From Mortierella sp. BCC40632 (taxonomy: Eukaryota; Mortierellomycota; Mortierellomycetes; Mortierellales; Mortierellaceae), in assembly GCA_011634665.1 (NCBI GenBank), contig WAEK01000011.1, forward strand, positions 1,234,501-1,298,500: DNA of 64,000 nt. Reading direction: 5' to 3'. A program made the translations under genes and the position numbers. Below are positions 1 to 10,871 of the stretch, one piece after another. Within the stretch, counting starts at the first letter, position 1, and every line of letters begins with the position of its first letter. The notes below the pieces were generated by a model. That model was not told where the DNA came from and searched no databases. It saw only the letters and a program-made list of their open reading frames with translations.

Positions 1-2677
1 AAGCGCAAGTGGGCCAGGGAGCACTCACCTGTACGGGAGGCACCTCGGTCAAAGATGTCTCCCATGGAGACGTACGAGCCTATGGATGAATCGAGTCAAG
101 AGCTTCACCTGCTTTCGCGTCGTCCTCCTACTCAAGCTCTTGCCGCATCTCGACCTCTGCCCCCTCCTCCTTCCTCTCAGTCCATGGCAGTGATGCCACG
201 TAACTCGACGAGCACAAGGTCGAGTCACCCTAAGATGAAGTTGCAGCGATACCAGATGACGACCATCCGGTGCTGGCATGGAGCGATTGCTCAAAAGTCA
301 TACGGTATTGAGAAACGATACCTTTGCCCACCACCCATGGTTCAAGTCTCTGCAGGATTGAATGCCAAGCAGATCAAATCCGAGCAACCTCATGTGACCA
401 TGTCGATCCTGCACGAAAAGCTCAATACACATCAAGGAGAAAACTTGATGGAACAGGATTGTCAAATGGATGACCATCTTCGAGCTTTGTTCCGGAACCT
501 TCATGTGACTGGAACAGGGGCAGATAGTTCTAAACGATTCAAACTTGGGTTGCAAGTGTATTTGAACAAGAATTCCAAGATGCCCACTGCCATGATGGAC
601 TCGAACCCGATCCCCATCATCTCCAAGCCCTCCAAGAAGACGGCCAAGGCTGGCAATGCCTCGTGCTTTATCCTTAATGGCATGAGCGTCGCTCTCCTGA
701 ACCGAATCAATGCCCAAACCGTGCGGACGAAATACATGGCGGTCGATAACAATTCAGTTTGTGCCAAGATTGGTTCATGGTCTTCCTTTACGATCAAGAT
801 GGTCAAGCCTCCTCCTTCACCCCCTGTCAAGATTGTCCCGGCCAGTGTTGGAGTGTTTAGGACGGCGACGAATTCGACCAAGTTTGTGCCGATTCGGATG
901 AAGGGAGAGTCTTCCCCTACTTCGTCTTCGTCTCCGACACATGCACCGGGTCCTCTTCCTGGTTCTTCTTCGAGTCAGTCAGAGTATGCTGCTGATATCC
1001 CAGCTCATCAACGACCCATGCCCTCGTATCACCCTCAGTATGCCTCGCACCACCCTTCATTGCAGGCTCAGCAACAGCAACAGCAGCAGCAGCAGCAACG
1101 CCATCAGATGCAACCTCAACAGGAGCCAACTTATGTGTTCTCCAACTCGGAGCCTGTTCTCTATGGTTCTGAGGTAGTGTTGATCAACGACCTGACCGGT
1201 ATCATGACTGACCGACTTGTGATCCGTAAAGTCGAGAATGGCAAGGTGGTCATGAATGGTACGGGTCCTGTCAGTCAGATGCAAAAGATTGTTCTTCAAC
1301 ATCCTACTCGAGTCCATCCCGAGGATGGTCGTCCTTACTATTTGAGTGCCTCGTCGATCGGAAGTCCCAAGGTGGAGGGCAAGATTCCACTTCAGGCGGC
1401 CATGGACCGAAGTCCCTTGCTTGAGTACCGGACATCGTCCAAGAAGGCATCGATCATGGATATGACCGAGTCGCCTGTGGAGGATGAGGATGAGTATTAT
1501 GAGGATGAGGAAGGATATGATGGTCAATCCCGAGGCATGCCTCGTCCTAGTCGTAAGAACCAAGGAAACATCTCCGTGGATGACTTTGTGTGCTGGACCA
1601 TTGCAGGCATTGGTAAGATGACATGAAAACATTGAATGTTGGTTTTGCGTATGAAAAAAAAAAAAAAAAAAAAAAATAGAGGGAGAACAAGATCACTTTT
1701 TTTTTTTTTTTTCTTGTTCTTTATTAGCTAAATTCGAGTACACCTATTTTGGTCCTATCCCAGCCTCGATTGATACCGAGGTCGATCCTCGCAAGCTTCC
1801 TACTATCCTCACTCGTCCTTGCTACAACTCTTCTTCCAACACCATCCTGATGAAGGTCAAGAATGTCTTTGAGAAACTCAGTCTCGAAGAAGAATCTCGA
1901 CGTACTCTGTTGCAACAACATCATGAGGATCTGTACGAACGCAAGTTGAGCCTGACTGAGCTTGTTTATAAGCGATGTGAGGATGTACGACAGCCCATGT
2001 TGGATGAGGAAGGACCTGTCCAGTTGTGGTTGGCGCAGCATGGACCCATTCGTATGCGAAGACGTACTCTGGCTGAGCTCGACCGAGAGCTTCAAGTCAT
2101 TGGCGGAGGAGCCAACGATGAAGGTCGTGAAAGATTTGAAAAGGAGGAGGAAGATGAGGCAGAGCTATCTTCTTCGGATGAGGAAGAGGAGGACTCAATG
2201 GATGATAAGGATAACATGGAGAGCAAGGAAGAGTCGATGGGTCGATCCTCGATGGAGGATAAGCTTCCCAAGATCCCAATGAAGTCCAACCTTGCTCCCT
2301 CGGCTCAAGAAAAGTCGCGTCAGCAGCAGCAACGGTTCTATGGTGGTAGCCATATGGCATCGTCTGCGAGTGCACCCATCAAGCACCTTCACTCTGCACA
2401 CCACTCGCAGCATCCTCAGCATCACGGCAGTGGTAATGTGTCGGCCAAGAAGAAGAAGGTCAAGATGGTTTCCCAATCTTTGGGTTTGGAAGCCGAACTT
2501 CCTTATGGTTGTGAAGTCCGAGTGGTTCAAGATGCGTCGACGGGTCATTATGCGAGAACTGAGTTGGATGTTTTGTTGGTGGAGCGATCGACAGGAATTG
2601 CGTACCGAAGTGGATACAAGATTGCGTATTCGCGTGATCCCGAGAATGGAGAGTGGACAATTGAAGTTGTTGGTTAA
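1..2677 (+). CDS. CSL-family (Su(H)/RBP-J/CBF1-type) DNA-binding transcription factor, 5'-partial
   Basis: Two visible exons, 1-1612 and 1728-2677. The 115-bp intron (donor GTAAG at 1613, acceptor TTAG at 1724-1727) splits one codon and restores frame. The frame is open from base 1, so the true start probably lies upstream; ATGs occur at 55 and 64. Known family hallmarks are visible. The Rel-like N-terminal domain carries GIEKRYLCPPP (nt ~310-340) and later ISKPSKK (nt ~613-640). A beta-trefoil region (nt ~1130-1350) follows, split from its N-terminal part by a long S/P/Q-rich insert with polyQ at nt ~1068-1095, as is common in fungal CSL proteins. The second exon opens into the C-terminal IPT-like part (FEYTYFGP), has an acidic D/E-rich and H/S-rich insert (nt ~2130-2450), and ends in a conserved-looking beta-rich tail. 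Such factors act in the nucleus on GTG[G/A]GAA-like sites; no Notch partner is expected in fungi. The intron is full of A and T homopolymers. Confidence 0.9.
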
Positions 2678-2793
2678 AGAAAAAAAAAAACGGGTACCCA
2701 TTGAATAGGAAATGGGATTGTGAACTCTTGTAGAATGACAGTGTATTATTAGTCTATATAAAAACCTCCCCCCTTATGCTACCTATCTGAACA

Positions 2794-2826
<33 letters not shown>

Positions 2827-2860
2827 CATTGTGGAGGACAAGAGAATATTCATCTCGGGC
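2678..2860. other. Convergent 3' intergenic region with T31 tract
   Basis: Short tail-to-tail spacer between the CSL gene (+) and the first cysteine-rich family copy (-). It contains an uninterrupted run of 31 T at 2796-2826. Read on the minus strand this is an A31 tract starting 35 bp beyond the stop codon of the downstream gene. No target-site duplication is visible around it. Confidence 0.7.
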
Positions 2861-3292
2861 CTAGAATTTCCTCACAATGTCATCGTCTGGAAGAAACCAC
2901 GTCCACTCGGTCGTCCTGGGCGAATGAAAAATCACGCCACCATGCCCTCCAGGAGTAATGGCAATGTCGGCACCGTTCAGGATAATCTGGAAACCCCGCC
3001 GAAGTCGAGCATTAAGTGCTTTGCTGAAGCGGACTTGTTTCGATCGTCCATTCGAGGGATCACATCGTACACAACGTTCGTTCCGTTTAGGAGAAATATG
3101 ACTCTCGATAAAGGTACAGGCCTTGCTTTCAAGCCCAACTTCGGGTGGGTGACAACCACACCGTTCACAGTTCAAGACTACAATCTTCCACTCATATCGG
3201 CAATGGGTACAAGCGTATGGCTCAATCCACGCTTGCCAATCGTCCTTTAGGTCGTGGTTGTCACAAATGTAGAAGGATTGGTAACTGGTCAT
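2861..3292 (-). CDS. Cysteine-rich putative zinc-binding small protein, copy A (intact)
   Basis: 143 aa, single exon. The Met at 3292 was chosen because all intact paralogues start with MTSY at this point. Conserved pattern: C-x2-H near residue 9, W/E/Y box, CTHC, then CERCGCHPPEVG, a CTFI box, CVRC/CDPSNG, an Arg-rich stretch, and a C-terminal PGGHGG...PDDD box. The paired CxxC motifs suggest one or two zinc ribbons; this is inferred from spacing only and I do not recognise a named family. No signal peptide or membrane segment is visible, so an intracellular role is likelier. Copy A is the most divergent at the C terminus (WTWFLPDDDIVRKF against the usual LLFFLPDGE). The promoter side (3293-3720) is pyrimidine-rich on the coding strand, as in the other copies. 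Function unknown. Confidence 0.7.
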   Translation of the reverse strand: MTSYQSFYICDNHDLKDDWQAWIEPYACTHCRYEWKIVVLNCERCGCHPPEVGLESKACTFIESHISPKRNERCVRCDPSNGRSKQVRFSKALNARLRRGFQIILNGADIAITPGGHGGVIFHSPRTTEWTWFLPDDDIVRKF

Positions 3293-4839
3293 GTTGTTTG
3301 TAAGGTGAAGAAAAGGGGGAAGTGAAACCAAGTGAGTTTGTGTGTGGGAGAGAGATGAGGGAGAGACACGTTGCGATGGAAAGGGAGGAGCGCAAGTTCA
3401 AAATTGAAAAGGTTCGGGTTTAAAGTGAAGGGACGCGTGTAGGGGAGAGAGCGAGGGCAAGGTGTCATGAGTAAGTGTTGATGAGAGAGCGAGCAGTGAG
3501 TGAGTAAGCGGGTGGATGATTGTGATGGAGAAGAAAAGAAAAAAGAAAAAGAAAAAAAGAGAGAAAGAGCAAGAGTGTGTGAAATAAATAAGCGCGACTG
3601 TGGAAAAAAGAATGAGGGCAAAAATAAAAAAGGAAAAGAAAAGAAAAGAGAAAAAAGAGAAAGAAAGGTAAAAAAGAACGCGAGGCAGGGGAGAGAGAGA
3701 GAAGGAAGTTGAAGTCTCTTTCTTTTTTTTTTTTTTTTTTTTTTTTTCCCCGCTGCAACAGAGGATACTTCAGAACCACACTGCTCCGCCCTATTGTATG
3801 TACATTTCTTTCGAATCTCGCCACTCCATTGTGCAACCAACGTCTCCACAAGACACCGTCCAGACTCCCCCTGAGATGGTGTCCAATTAGCTTTTGTGCA
3901 TAGCCTCATTGACATCAAGGTAGACAAGAGGCGCAGAGTCATTGAAGAAAGTAAAGAAGAATCCTTGTATCGAGACGGTTCTCGTACTTTCCGCTTAGAA
4001 ATCAGGATATCCCATCCTTCAAAGACCAAGAGAAAAAGTCATGGACTTGCCTTGTAACACGACTCTGGTCACTGATAACGAGTTCTAAATCACTTTTCTG
4101 AAAGGTACTAACGCCTCGACAACAAGGGTAAACCTTCTTCATTTTAAGATAAATGCTGTGCTGGTACGAAGACTATCTGCTCCCTGATACCCCTTCCCCC
4201 ACTGTAGGCCACACATAATATAACTGACGGAGCAAGAAAAGATGACGTGGGTTCAGGGGTACATGGGGCATTTCAATTGCCTTATCCTTATCCTCTCATA
4301 GAAAGCTCTGGTGACTCAGGAAGTCTCGGTATCTCGGATTTGACTTGACACAAAAGAAAAAAAGAATACGTCGCTCGTCCAACCAGCCCAATTTTACCCT
4401 TCAAAGGAAAAAAAAATAGTTCTGGGCTGTGCTTGATCCTTTCTTGGACTACAGATTAAAGGGGGCTGGTGTTGCTTTGCTGCGGCACATACACATACAC
4501 ACACACACACACAAACGCGATTTGAAAGACCGCGAGTTCCTAGGATAATCTCCTAGGCATCTGCAGAAGCTTCACTTGTCCTTGATATCAAACTGTCGAA
4601 CAGTGCCAGCCCATCTTGTCAGAAGGATGGAAGCATAGTGGAGAGTTCTTTAGTTGATTTATCGAGGTTTCCTTCAGCTCCCTTCAATCCAGTTGACGGA
4701 TGCATGCTGGTTCAAAATTAGTACTTTTTTTTTTTTTTTTTTTTTTTTGGCTCTTGGAGTAGTAATCAGAGGAAATGGGTTGCTAAGCTGTATGTGGAGA
4801 AAAAAGAAAGGGTCCTAGTAACTGCCCCTCTCGTTCCAT
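3293..4839. other. Intergenic: pyrimidine-rich leader of copy A and simple repeats
   Basis: On the coding (minus) strand, 3490-3720 is almost pure C/T; it reads as purine-rich on the given strand and generates low-complexity F/S/L ORFs that I do not accept as genes. T runs lie at ~3721-3747 and ~4725-4748, a short CA repeat at ~4490-4512. The rest, including 3750-4480, shows no coding pattern that I can support. Confidence 0.5.
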
Positions 4840-5282
4840 TCAGTATCTTTCCACTACCTCGCCATCTAGAAGGAAGAATAACAGCTCGGTCGTTCGAGGA
4901 GCATTAAGAACGAATCCACCATGGCCCAGGAGAGTGATGACGATGTCCATGGTGTTGAGGATTTTGTGCTAGCCTCGGCGGATTCGAGCGTGGAGTGCAT
5001 CACTGAGGCGGACTTGACCCAAGTGTCCATTGGAAGGGTCACATCGAAGACAAGACTTGAATCGCATGGGTGAGGTATGACTCTTGATGAATGTGCAGGC
5101 CTTGCTTTTGAGTCCAACCTCAGAGGGGGGGGGGGACAACCACGCCGTTCGCAATTCAGGACCACGACCGCCCATTTGTGCCGGCAATGAGTGCAAGTGT
5201 ATGGTTCGATCCAGACACTCCAGTCGTCTCTCCAGTCGTGGCAGTTGCAGATGTGAGGACAGTACTATCGGTAGCCGGTCAT
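4840..5282 (-). pseudogene. Cysteine-rich family copy B, frameshifted pseudogene
   Basis: Homologous over the full length to the intact copies: start at 5282 (MTGYRY), CTHC box, LNCERRGC, the CTFIKSH and CLRCDPSNG boxes, and a C-terminal ELLFF..DGEVVERY tail ending at TGA (4840-4842). It is broken in at least two ways. A run of about ten G on the given strand near 5126-5136 puts the CERRGC and CTFI halves in different frames. A stop follows the RIRRG box (cta at 4969-4971). The second cysteine of the central CxxCxC is replaced (CERRGC). The 5' leader resembles that of copy D. The Tigger transposon lies about 140 bp upstream of its start. I judge it non-functional. Confidence 0.8.
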
Positions 5283-5424
5283 CGGCTTCTGCGGGATGTT
5301 TCTAGAGTACGGAATGTGAAAGGAGGAAGGGACTATACTAGAAAGAGAGAGAACGTGTGTGTGTGGATGCGCGTCGGTGCGTGAATGACTTGGCAAAGGA
5401 GTGGCGACGCCGTGCCCTATTATA

Positions 5425-5579
5425 CAGTCGAGCCTGTGTTTTGCGGAAATCTGCCAGCCAAAATTTCCGCAAAAAATTTTTGATTTTTTGAATCGGAATA
5501 GAGTGAGCAGGATTTTTTTGTTATATTTGAGCCCTCCCTCCCTTCCTCATAAACGCATGGTGTGCACCTTAGGGAAAGC
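5425..5579 (+). repeat. Left terminal inverted repeat of the Tigger-type element
   Basis: Matches the reverse complement of 8106-8260 over 155 bp with one visible mismatch (position ~5458, gccagC versus gccagT). It contains an internal AT-rich stretch (aaaaaatttttgattttttga). Confidence 0.93.
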
Positions 5580-5621
5580 AGAGGGCGTGAGAATGCCTAT
5601 GTACACTGTCCATCAAGTGGT

Positions 5622-6149
5622 ATGTTGATAATAGTGCTTCTTCATCATCTGTCCATGGAAACTCATCATTTGGCCCCAATTCATGCCCCTTTGTTGGCAT
5701 CGCCTGGAGCGCCTGACAGGGCCTTCTCATCTTCGCCTGGAGCGCCTAGCAGAGTCTTCTCAGCTTCGCCTGGCGCTATTCCAGTGCCCTATTCCTCGCC
5801 TGGCGCTCCTCCAGTGCCATTTTCCTCTCCAGGTGCTTCTCCGACTTCTCCTTCGCCAGGCACTCCTCGAGCACCCTTTTCTTCACCCAGACATAGACTC
5901 CCCTCTATCTTGTCTTTACCTCCCATTGTGTCGCCACAAAACAATGATGCTCGTTCTGCTCTTTCATCAGGGGTGTCTGCAAAAAAGCCCGCGAACAAAC
6001 GTCCACTTCAAGTTGCCTCCAACCAACAGAACAAGAGCAAAAAAAACCAGGAATCAAGAAATACACCAAATCAGAGTTGCGAGAGATTGAACGCACATGG
6101 GAAGATAGATACCACGATCTATTGCACTGTGCGAGAGCAGGAGACATGA
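5622..6149 (+). CDS. Proline/serine-rich ORF upstream of the transposase, possible transposase N terminus
   Basis: Frame open from an ATG at 5622 to 6149. It encodes seven or so irregular SPGAP-type repeats followed by a lysine-rich segment (SAKKPANKRPLQ). The main transposase frame is open from 5948 and just before its helix-turn-helix reads KKPGIKKYTKSELREIERTW, which continues naturally from the lysine-rich end of this ORF. The two frames differ by -1 and overlap at an A8 tract (6039-6046) that reads A AAA AAC in the upstream frame. Either the transposase N terminus lies here and is joined by frameshifting, or an A has been lost, or an unseen intron joins them. It could also be non-coding. 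Confidence 0.4.
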   Translation: MLIIVLLHHLSMETHHLAPIHAPLLASPGAPDRAFSSSPGAPSRVFSASPGAIPVPYSSPGAPPVPFSSPGASPTSPSPGTPRAPFSSPRHRLPSILSLPPIVSPQNNDARSALSSGVSAKKPANKRPLQVASNQQNKSKKNQESRNTPNQSCERLNAHGKIDTTIYCTVREQET

Positions 6150-8097
6150 AAGCTGTACTTATTCTCCCTTCGGAAGGTATACCTGAGCAAGGCGTCGAGT
6201 TGGTCAGGCGCTCGTATAGCATTCAGTTTAAGGCCGAAGCAATTGATATATTCGAATATCTCAAGCGTAGACAAAGCGATATCGGCCAAAAAGTTACTTA
6301 CGACAACTATGGTAGCCTCATCGGTACCAAGGTCAGCAAGAGCGCACTTTATGACTGGATTAACAAGGAAGGAAACAGAGAGAAAATCAGAGAGCGAGCC
6401 AGATCATGCCATGATGGCGTTTACTACATTACACAAAGAAAGCATGAGTGGGTCGAGCAGGTCATCTTAAGGTGGATTGACGACCAGCGCAACAGGAGCA
6501 ATCTTGTGAACAAGAGGTCGGTTCTAGACGCGGCGAAAGCGACGTTTATGATACTAGCAGACTCTAATTATCCTTTCGAGAAGTCATCGGGCGCCTCGCC
6601 ACTATCATTTACTGGTTGTTGGTTTGACAGATTCAAAAGTCGATACAACATATCTTATTGTCAGCTCCATGGAGAGTCAGGGTCTGTCGATCGTAAAAAA
6701 ATCGAGGAGGAGCTCAAGGAGATACGATATCTTTGCAGCCAGTTCAACCCTGACAACATTTACAACTGTGACGAGTCGGGCTTGTATCTGAAAGAATTGG
6801 ATCAAAAGACCTACACGAGCACAAAAACCGCAGAGGCCTTAGCTGGATTGAAGCCAGATCGAAATTGTCGAGTGACAATTATGTTTTGCATAAACGCAAC
6901 AGGAACTTCTCTCCTGAAGGCGAGGACAATTGCTGCATTGAGACCTTTGCTCATCGGTATGTTGAAAGAGTTCGAAAAGCGCAACAATATGAACGGAAGC
7001 CAAAGGTTAAGTTGAGCATCCCTAACTTTTTACATTCGATATTCTCAGGGAGACACACCGCTAATGGTATCGATGAAAAAGCCAAGGAACAACTCAATCT
7101 CAAGAAATCGGACTCTGGGTGGATGACAGGCAATATCTTCATCAATTGGTTGCAACAGCTTGATAGCCAGTTGTCAGAACCAATATTACTTCTCATGGAC
7201 TCTGCCCCACAGCACAACGATGCTGACTTTTGGGACATGGACAACAAAATCCCCTGGAAAAATATCACTGTTCGACGGCTCCCAGTGAATTCGACATCTG
7301 TAACTCAGCCTCTTGACGCAGGCGTGATCAGCGTATTCAAGAAGTCTTTCATGGAAATCCTCTGCCATGACACATCCCTAGTCCGGACACACGGAGGAGT
7401 CAAGTCCATTTCCAACGGTCATGCTTGGTCGATAGTCCCAGATGCATGGAATTCAGTAAAAGCAAGTACCTTAAGACATTGTTTTATCAAGACTCATGTT
7501 CTACCAGAACCAATGGAGCAACAACTCAAGATGATGAAGACAACCGACGCTGAATGGCGACGGCAGCTTGTAGTCAAGGACAGGCTTGATACTCTCTATC
7601 AGGATCAACAAAGGACGTATTTCGAGCACTTGATTGCAGAGACAAACGAGCTCAACGAGTGGGTCATCAATCAACATTCCGAAAATGATCTACAAGATCA
7701 GCTGGAGGAGGAAACTGCCACTGCTTGCGAAAGCACTATCAGTGATGCACAAGGAAACCAACCCGATACCCACGAATCACAAGAGCCACAAGAACCCCAA
7801 GATCCTGAAGAACTTGAGGGAAAAGTAGGTAGTAATCACAGCTCTCCTGTGTCGAAGGGGTCAGCACAAAAGGCGTTCGACCACCTCGTGAAGCTGGCCG
7901 GTGGACATCCAATTGTCAGTACAGAGGGCATTGAGGCTATCCTACGAAACGGCAAGAAAAATGGACCAAAAATATCTACGTTTCGCAGTTATTTCAAGAA
8001 GATGATCCAAGTTTTCGAAGAGGGAGATGAAGAAAGTGAGGGAGGTGGGTCAGCTCGAGAGCTCCCCTTTGACCCCAATAACCCATTTTTGGAATAA
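6146..8097 (+). CDS. Tigger/pogo-like transposase (CENP-B-type HTH plus DDE_1)
   Basis: Exons 6146-6956 and 7049-8097. A 92-bp GT-AG intron (GTATGT at 6957, TTCTCAG ending 7048) restores frame exactly where family members are continuous (PLLIG then a GWMT box). 619 aa from the ATG at 6146. Order: a Psq/CENP-B-like HTH (SIQFKAEAIDIF...SALYDWI), a second HTH_Tnp_Tc5 type (HEWVEQVILRWIDDQ to WFDRFKSRYNI), then the DDE_1 core with all three expected aspartates visible: YNCDESGLY, LLLMDSAPQH and TQPLDAGVI. The C terminus is acidic and E/P-rich. Known role: binds the terminal repeats and moves the element by cut-and-paste with TA duplication. The coding sequence may extend 5' through the A8 frameshift site. 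No premature stop was seen in the core. Confidence 0.88.
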
Positions 8098-8105
8098 AAG
8101 ACGAG

Positions 8106-8260
8106 GCTTTCCCTAAGGTGCACACCATGCGTTTATGAGGAAGGGAGGGAGGGCTCAAATATAACAAAAAAATCCTGCTCACTCTATTCCGATTCAAAAA
8201 ATCAAAAATTTTTTGCGGAAATTTTGACTGGCAGATTTCCGCAAAACACAGGCTCGACTG
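8106..8260 (-). repeat. Right terminal inverted repeat of the Tigger-type element
   Basis: 155 bp, inverted relative to 5425-5579 and ending in ggctcgactg next to the TA duplicate. It starts 9 bp after the transposase stop codon, so transcription termination signals must overlap the repeat. Confidence 0.93.
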
Positions 8261-8262
8261 TA

Positions 8263-9265
8263 CTCAGAACGGAGTTTGTCAACTTTCGAGGTTTACGAGA
8301 GGGGATCTCCTAAGCTGGGCGTGCAATCTTGTCTCTGGCTGCCTCATGAGTGTCGCAAAAAATTTTTTTTTGGCAAAGTGCACATCGGATATAATCCATA
8401 CATGCTGTGAGGGCCTCTGCATTGGATCCACATCCCTTAACTGACATTGATTTAATTATATCTACAACGAATATGTAAAGAATTGGTTAACGGAATGATT
8501 GTTTAAGTTAACCAGCATATAACTTTGACTGTAGGTTGCCACAGAACGACTAAAAAACTGAATACTCTCGTTTTTTTAGTTGACGAGTTCTCGGGAAATG
8601 GTTCACTGCTGTTGAATTCCTATGCGCGGGAACAGATGCTTATTCTGAGGGATATTGGAGACATGGAGCTGCAAACATCGATAAGAGTCTGGTCTTACTA
8701 GATTCATTCACCCTCTCAGTTTAGAATTCGTTGTAGGAGCTCTCTTCTCGGGTAAAGTGGGAAATGAAAAAAAAAAAAAAAAAAAAAACCTCTCTGGGCA
8801 CGTAGCCGGCAACTGAAGGTTAGGATCTGTCACCGAAATGAGCAAGTCATATTCAACAGCCGATAAGTTTTATCTATTGAGTTGTCTGCCGATTCGCAGC
8901 CGGTTCCGGGAATTCTAATTGCTTTTGGTAAGGATATTAAGGCCGGAAGGAGACGTACTGGTTAAGACTATACACAATTGATTTTTCTTTGGCACAACGA
9001 GGCGTGCTTGTTGGTAGAGCCACTGCTCTGATCCACACTGTGGGAGCTTCTACATAGTAAGCACGGTAAGCATGGGTTTCGGAATGGACAGATATTTGGG
9101 CGTGACTCCGGAAATGCCACTCTTTCTCGGATGGACAGTGACGACCTGATCAGAATCATTATCCTATTTATTTTTCTCCCCTCCCTGATGGTTAGTCGAT
9201 TAAAAAACTCATTTGTTTAAAGACTCCTCCCCCCCCCTACCCATTCGTGGAAGAGCAAACTTGAC
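8263..9265. other. Intergenic: 3' side of copy C, degenerate duplicated spacer
   Basis: No supportable gene. An A22 tract lies at ~8767-8788. The segment around 8820-8900 (GTCACCGAAATG..., GTTGAGAATT-like words) is related to 10200-10290 and more weakly to 11800-11890. The spacers between the cysteine-rich copies were therefore duplicated together with the genes. Confidence 0.45.
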
Positions 9266-9703
9266 TTAGTATCTCTCCACTGTCTCCCCATCTGGAAGAA
9301 AAAACAACAGCTCGGTTGTCCGAGGCGCATGAGTGATGAGGCCACCATGGCCCAGAGGAGTGATGGAGATGTCCATGGTGTTGAGAACCCTGTGGTATCT
9401 TCGTCGGATTCGAACACGGAGTTCGTCGGTGAAGTGGATTCGTCTTGAGTGTCCATTTGTAGGAACGCACCGCAGACAAGACTCGAATTGCATAGGCGAC
9501 ACATGGTTCTCGATGAATGTACAGATCTTGCTTTCGAGTCCGACCTCAGGTGGGTGACAGCCACACCGCTCACAACTCAGGACTACAATCCTCCATTCAT
9601 ATCGACAAAGAGTACAAGTGTGTGGTTCGACCCAAGCATTCCAGTGGTCTCTCCGGTCATGGTAGTTGCAGATGAGGAAGCGGTTGTGTCGGTAGCTGGT
9701 CAT
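9266..9703 (-). CDS. Cysteine-rich putative zinc-binding small protein, copy C (intact)
   Basis: 145 aa, single exon, start MTSYRH at 9703. Ordered motifs: CNYHD (C-x2-H), WNAWVEP, CTLC, CERCGCHPPEVG, CTFIENH, CLRCVPTNG (the usual CDPSNG aspartate is V), an Arg-rich RVRIRRR, and the C-terminal MDISITPLGHGG and ELLFFLPDGETVERY boxes. All cysteines shared by the family are present, which argues for retained selection at those sites. The upstream region (9704-9850) is C/T-rich on the coding strand with a GA/CT microsatellite at ~9794-9820. Function unknown; probably cytosolic or nuclear, as no signal peptide is visible. Confidence 0.75.
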   Translation of the reverse strand: MTSYRHNRFLICNYHDRRDHWNAWVEPHTCTLCRYEWRIVVLSCERCGCHPPEVGLESKICTFIENHVSPMQFESCLRCVPTNGHSRRIHFTDELRVRIRRRYHRVLNTMDISITPLGHGGLITHAPRTTELLFFLPDGETVERY

Positions 9704-9792
9704 TGTTGCTTGTGCGGTTCCCTAATGATGCAATAGGAGGATAGGGGAGCCAAAAAGAGAGGGGAGGGGGAGCCAGAGTATGTGTGTGTGTG

Positions 9793-9824
<32 letters not shown>

Positions 9825-10302
9825 ACAAGTGTTTGTGTGTATGAATTACAAGAGGGAGAAGTTAAGATACGCAAACTCGTATCTTTTATATTGGTTCGAC
9901 TCTCTCAGCTGAACAGTCCCTCACGACCCGACCTCCGCCACAGGTCGCACCCTCGCGGTTTCGCCAGCTGCGGGTGAGGGAATTAATTTAGATTTGACAG
10001 ACCTGTCAAATTTGTAAAGCTCTCATTTTTGTCGACTTGTTTCGCCACCTGACTTGCCTCGCCTGTCAGAAGGCAATGGCCCCTTTCAGTAGGGTCATAA
10101 AACTGACAGTTGTCAGTTCTAGCTCCTTGGAGAGCCTTCCTGCTCGGAAAAATCTGTAAAAGATTAGGTCATTGAGTACCTAGCCAGCAATAATGAAGAT
10201 ATAAATCTGTCACCGAAATGTATGAGGTGTATTCATACGAGTTGTTGAGAATTAGCCTATTGCGTGGTTGCCCTACTGGGTCACAAATGGTCTGTTATTT
10301 TT

Positions 10303-10340
<38 letters not shown>

Positions 10341-10871
10341 GCATCAATAGAGTAATGAAGCCTTTCCTCTGGAGCCTAGGACCAGGGCCCTTGTTCCAGA
10401 AGAAAAAGAAAAAGAAAGGCTCAGCCAGCAAAGGTTACGGGAAAAATGGAGATACGATGCGAGCACTATTTACGCCCACACACAGCAAACTTCTTTTTGG
10501 TTGATTATTGCCGCAGCGAAATATCAACCGGGTCGCTAGCCTCGCACCATTGTTCCCTGACAGCATTCTCTGGCATTCTTTGGCATTTGCACGTGGCTCT
10601 GGGAAAACTTCTTCTGAGCCTAGACGCGATTAGAGTTGAAGGGCGTCAGACTCATTCTAATTTACTCTCTCTCTCTCTTCCTCAACCTTGGTCGATCTAA
10701 TAGCTCTTTAATGAAATAAGAAATCTCTTCCGCCACTTTCCCTATCTGGAGATGAGGTGGATTGGTAATTTGACATCAAAGACAAAGCGTTTGAGCCACA
10801 GGGGAGCTGACCGGCAGAGCAGTCGTTGTGCGCGGAAGATATAAAAAAGGGGACTCTTAGAACTGCCTTTT
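9704..10871. other. Intergenic: pyrimidine-rich leader of copy C, duplicated spacer, A32 tract
   Basis: The coding-strand CT-rich leader (9704-9850) includes a short GA microsatellite. The middle part (10195-10290) resembles spacer sequence at 8820-8900 and 11800-11890. An A32 tract lies at 10306-10337. The end (10745-10871) resembles the region just 3' of copy H (15670-15790), with the shared phrase ending in a cattcgtgga-type box before each stop codon. No gene supported. Confidence 0.45.

Larger units (their letters stand above)
5425..8260 (+). mobile_element. Tigger/pogo-type (Tc1/mariner superfamily) DNA transposon with 155-bp TIRs
   Basis: A 2836-bp element bounded by inverted repeats at 5425-5579 and 8106-8260 that differ at one visible position. 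It is flanked on both sides by TA (5423-5424 and 8261-8262), the duplication expected for Tc1/mariner-type insertion. The termini begin CAGTCGAGCC, close to the CAGT..AACC ends of pogo/Tigger elements. Inside is a spliced DDE_1 transposase (6146-8097) and an upstream proline/serine-rich ORF (5622-6149). Near-identical repeats and an intact catalytic core argue for recent arrival and possible autonomy. It sits upstream of pseudogene copy B in the cysteine-rich cluster. Confidence 0.93.

Noticed and set aside
1850..2677. Separate gene downstream of the CSL ORF
   Set aside because: The frame opens at an acceptor (1727), continues the CSL C-terminal domain, and joins in phase with the donor at 1613.
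2796..3292. Cysteine-rich copies as retrocopies with poly(A) tails
   Set aside because: Copy A has an A31 tract on its coding strand after the stop, but beside copies C, D and H the tracts have the opposite orientation. Copies also share promoters, and no target duplications are visible.
3289..4029. Long minus-strand ORFs rich in F, S and L upstream of cysteine-rich copy A
   Set aside because: Generated by the pyrimidine-rich leader; no conserved boxes, and the family start MTSY lies inside at 3292.
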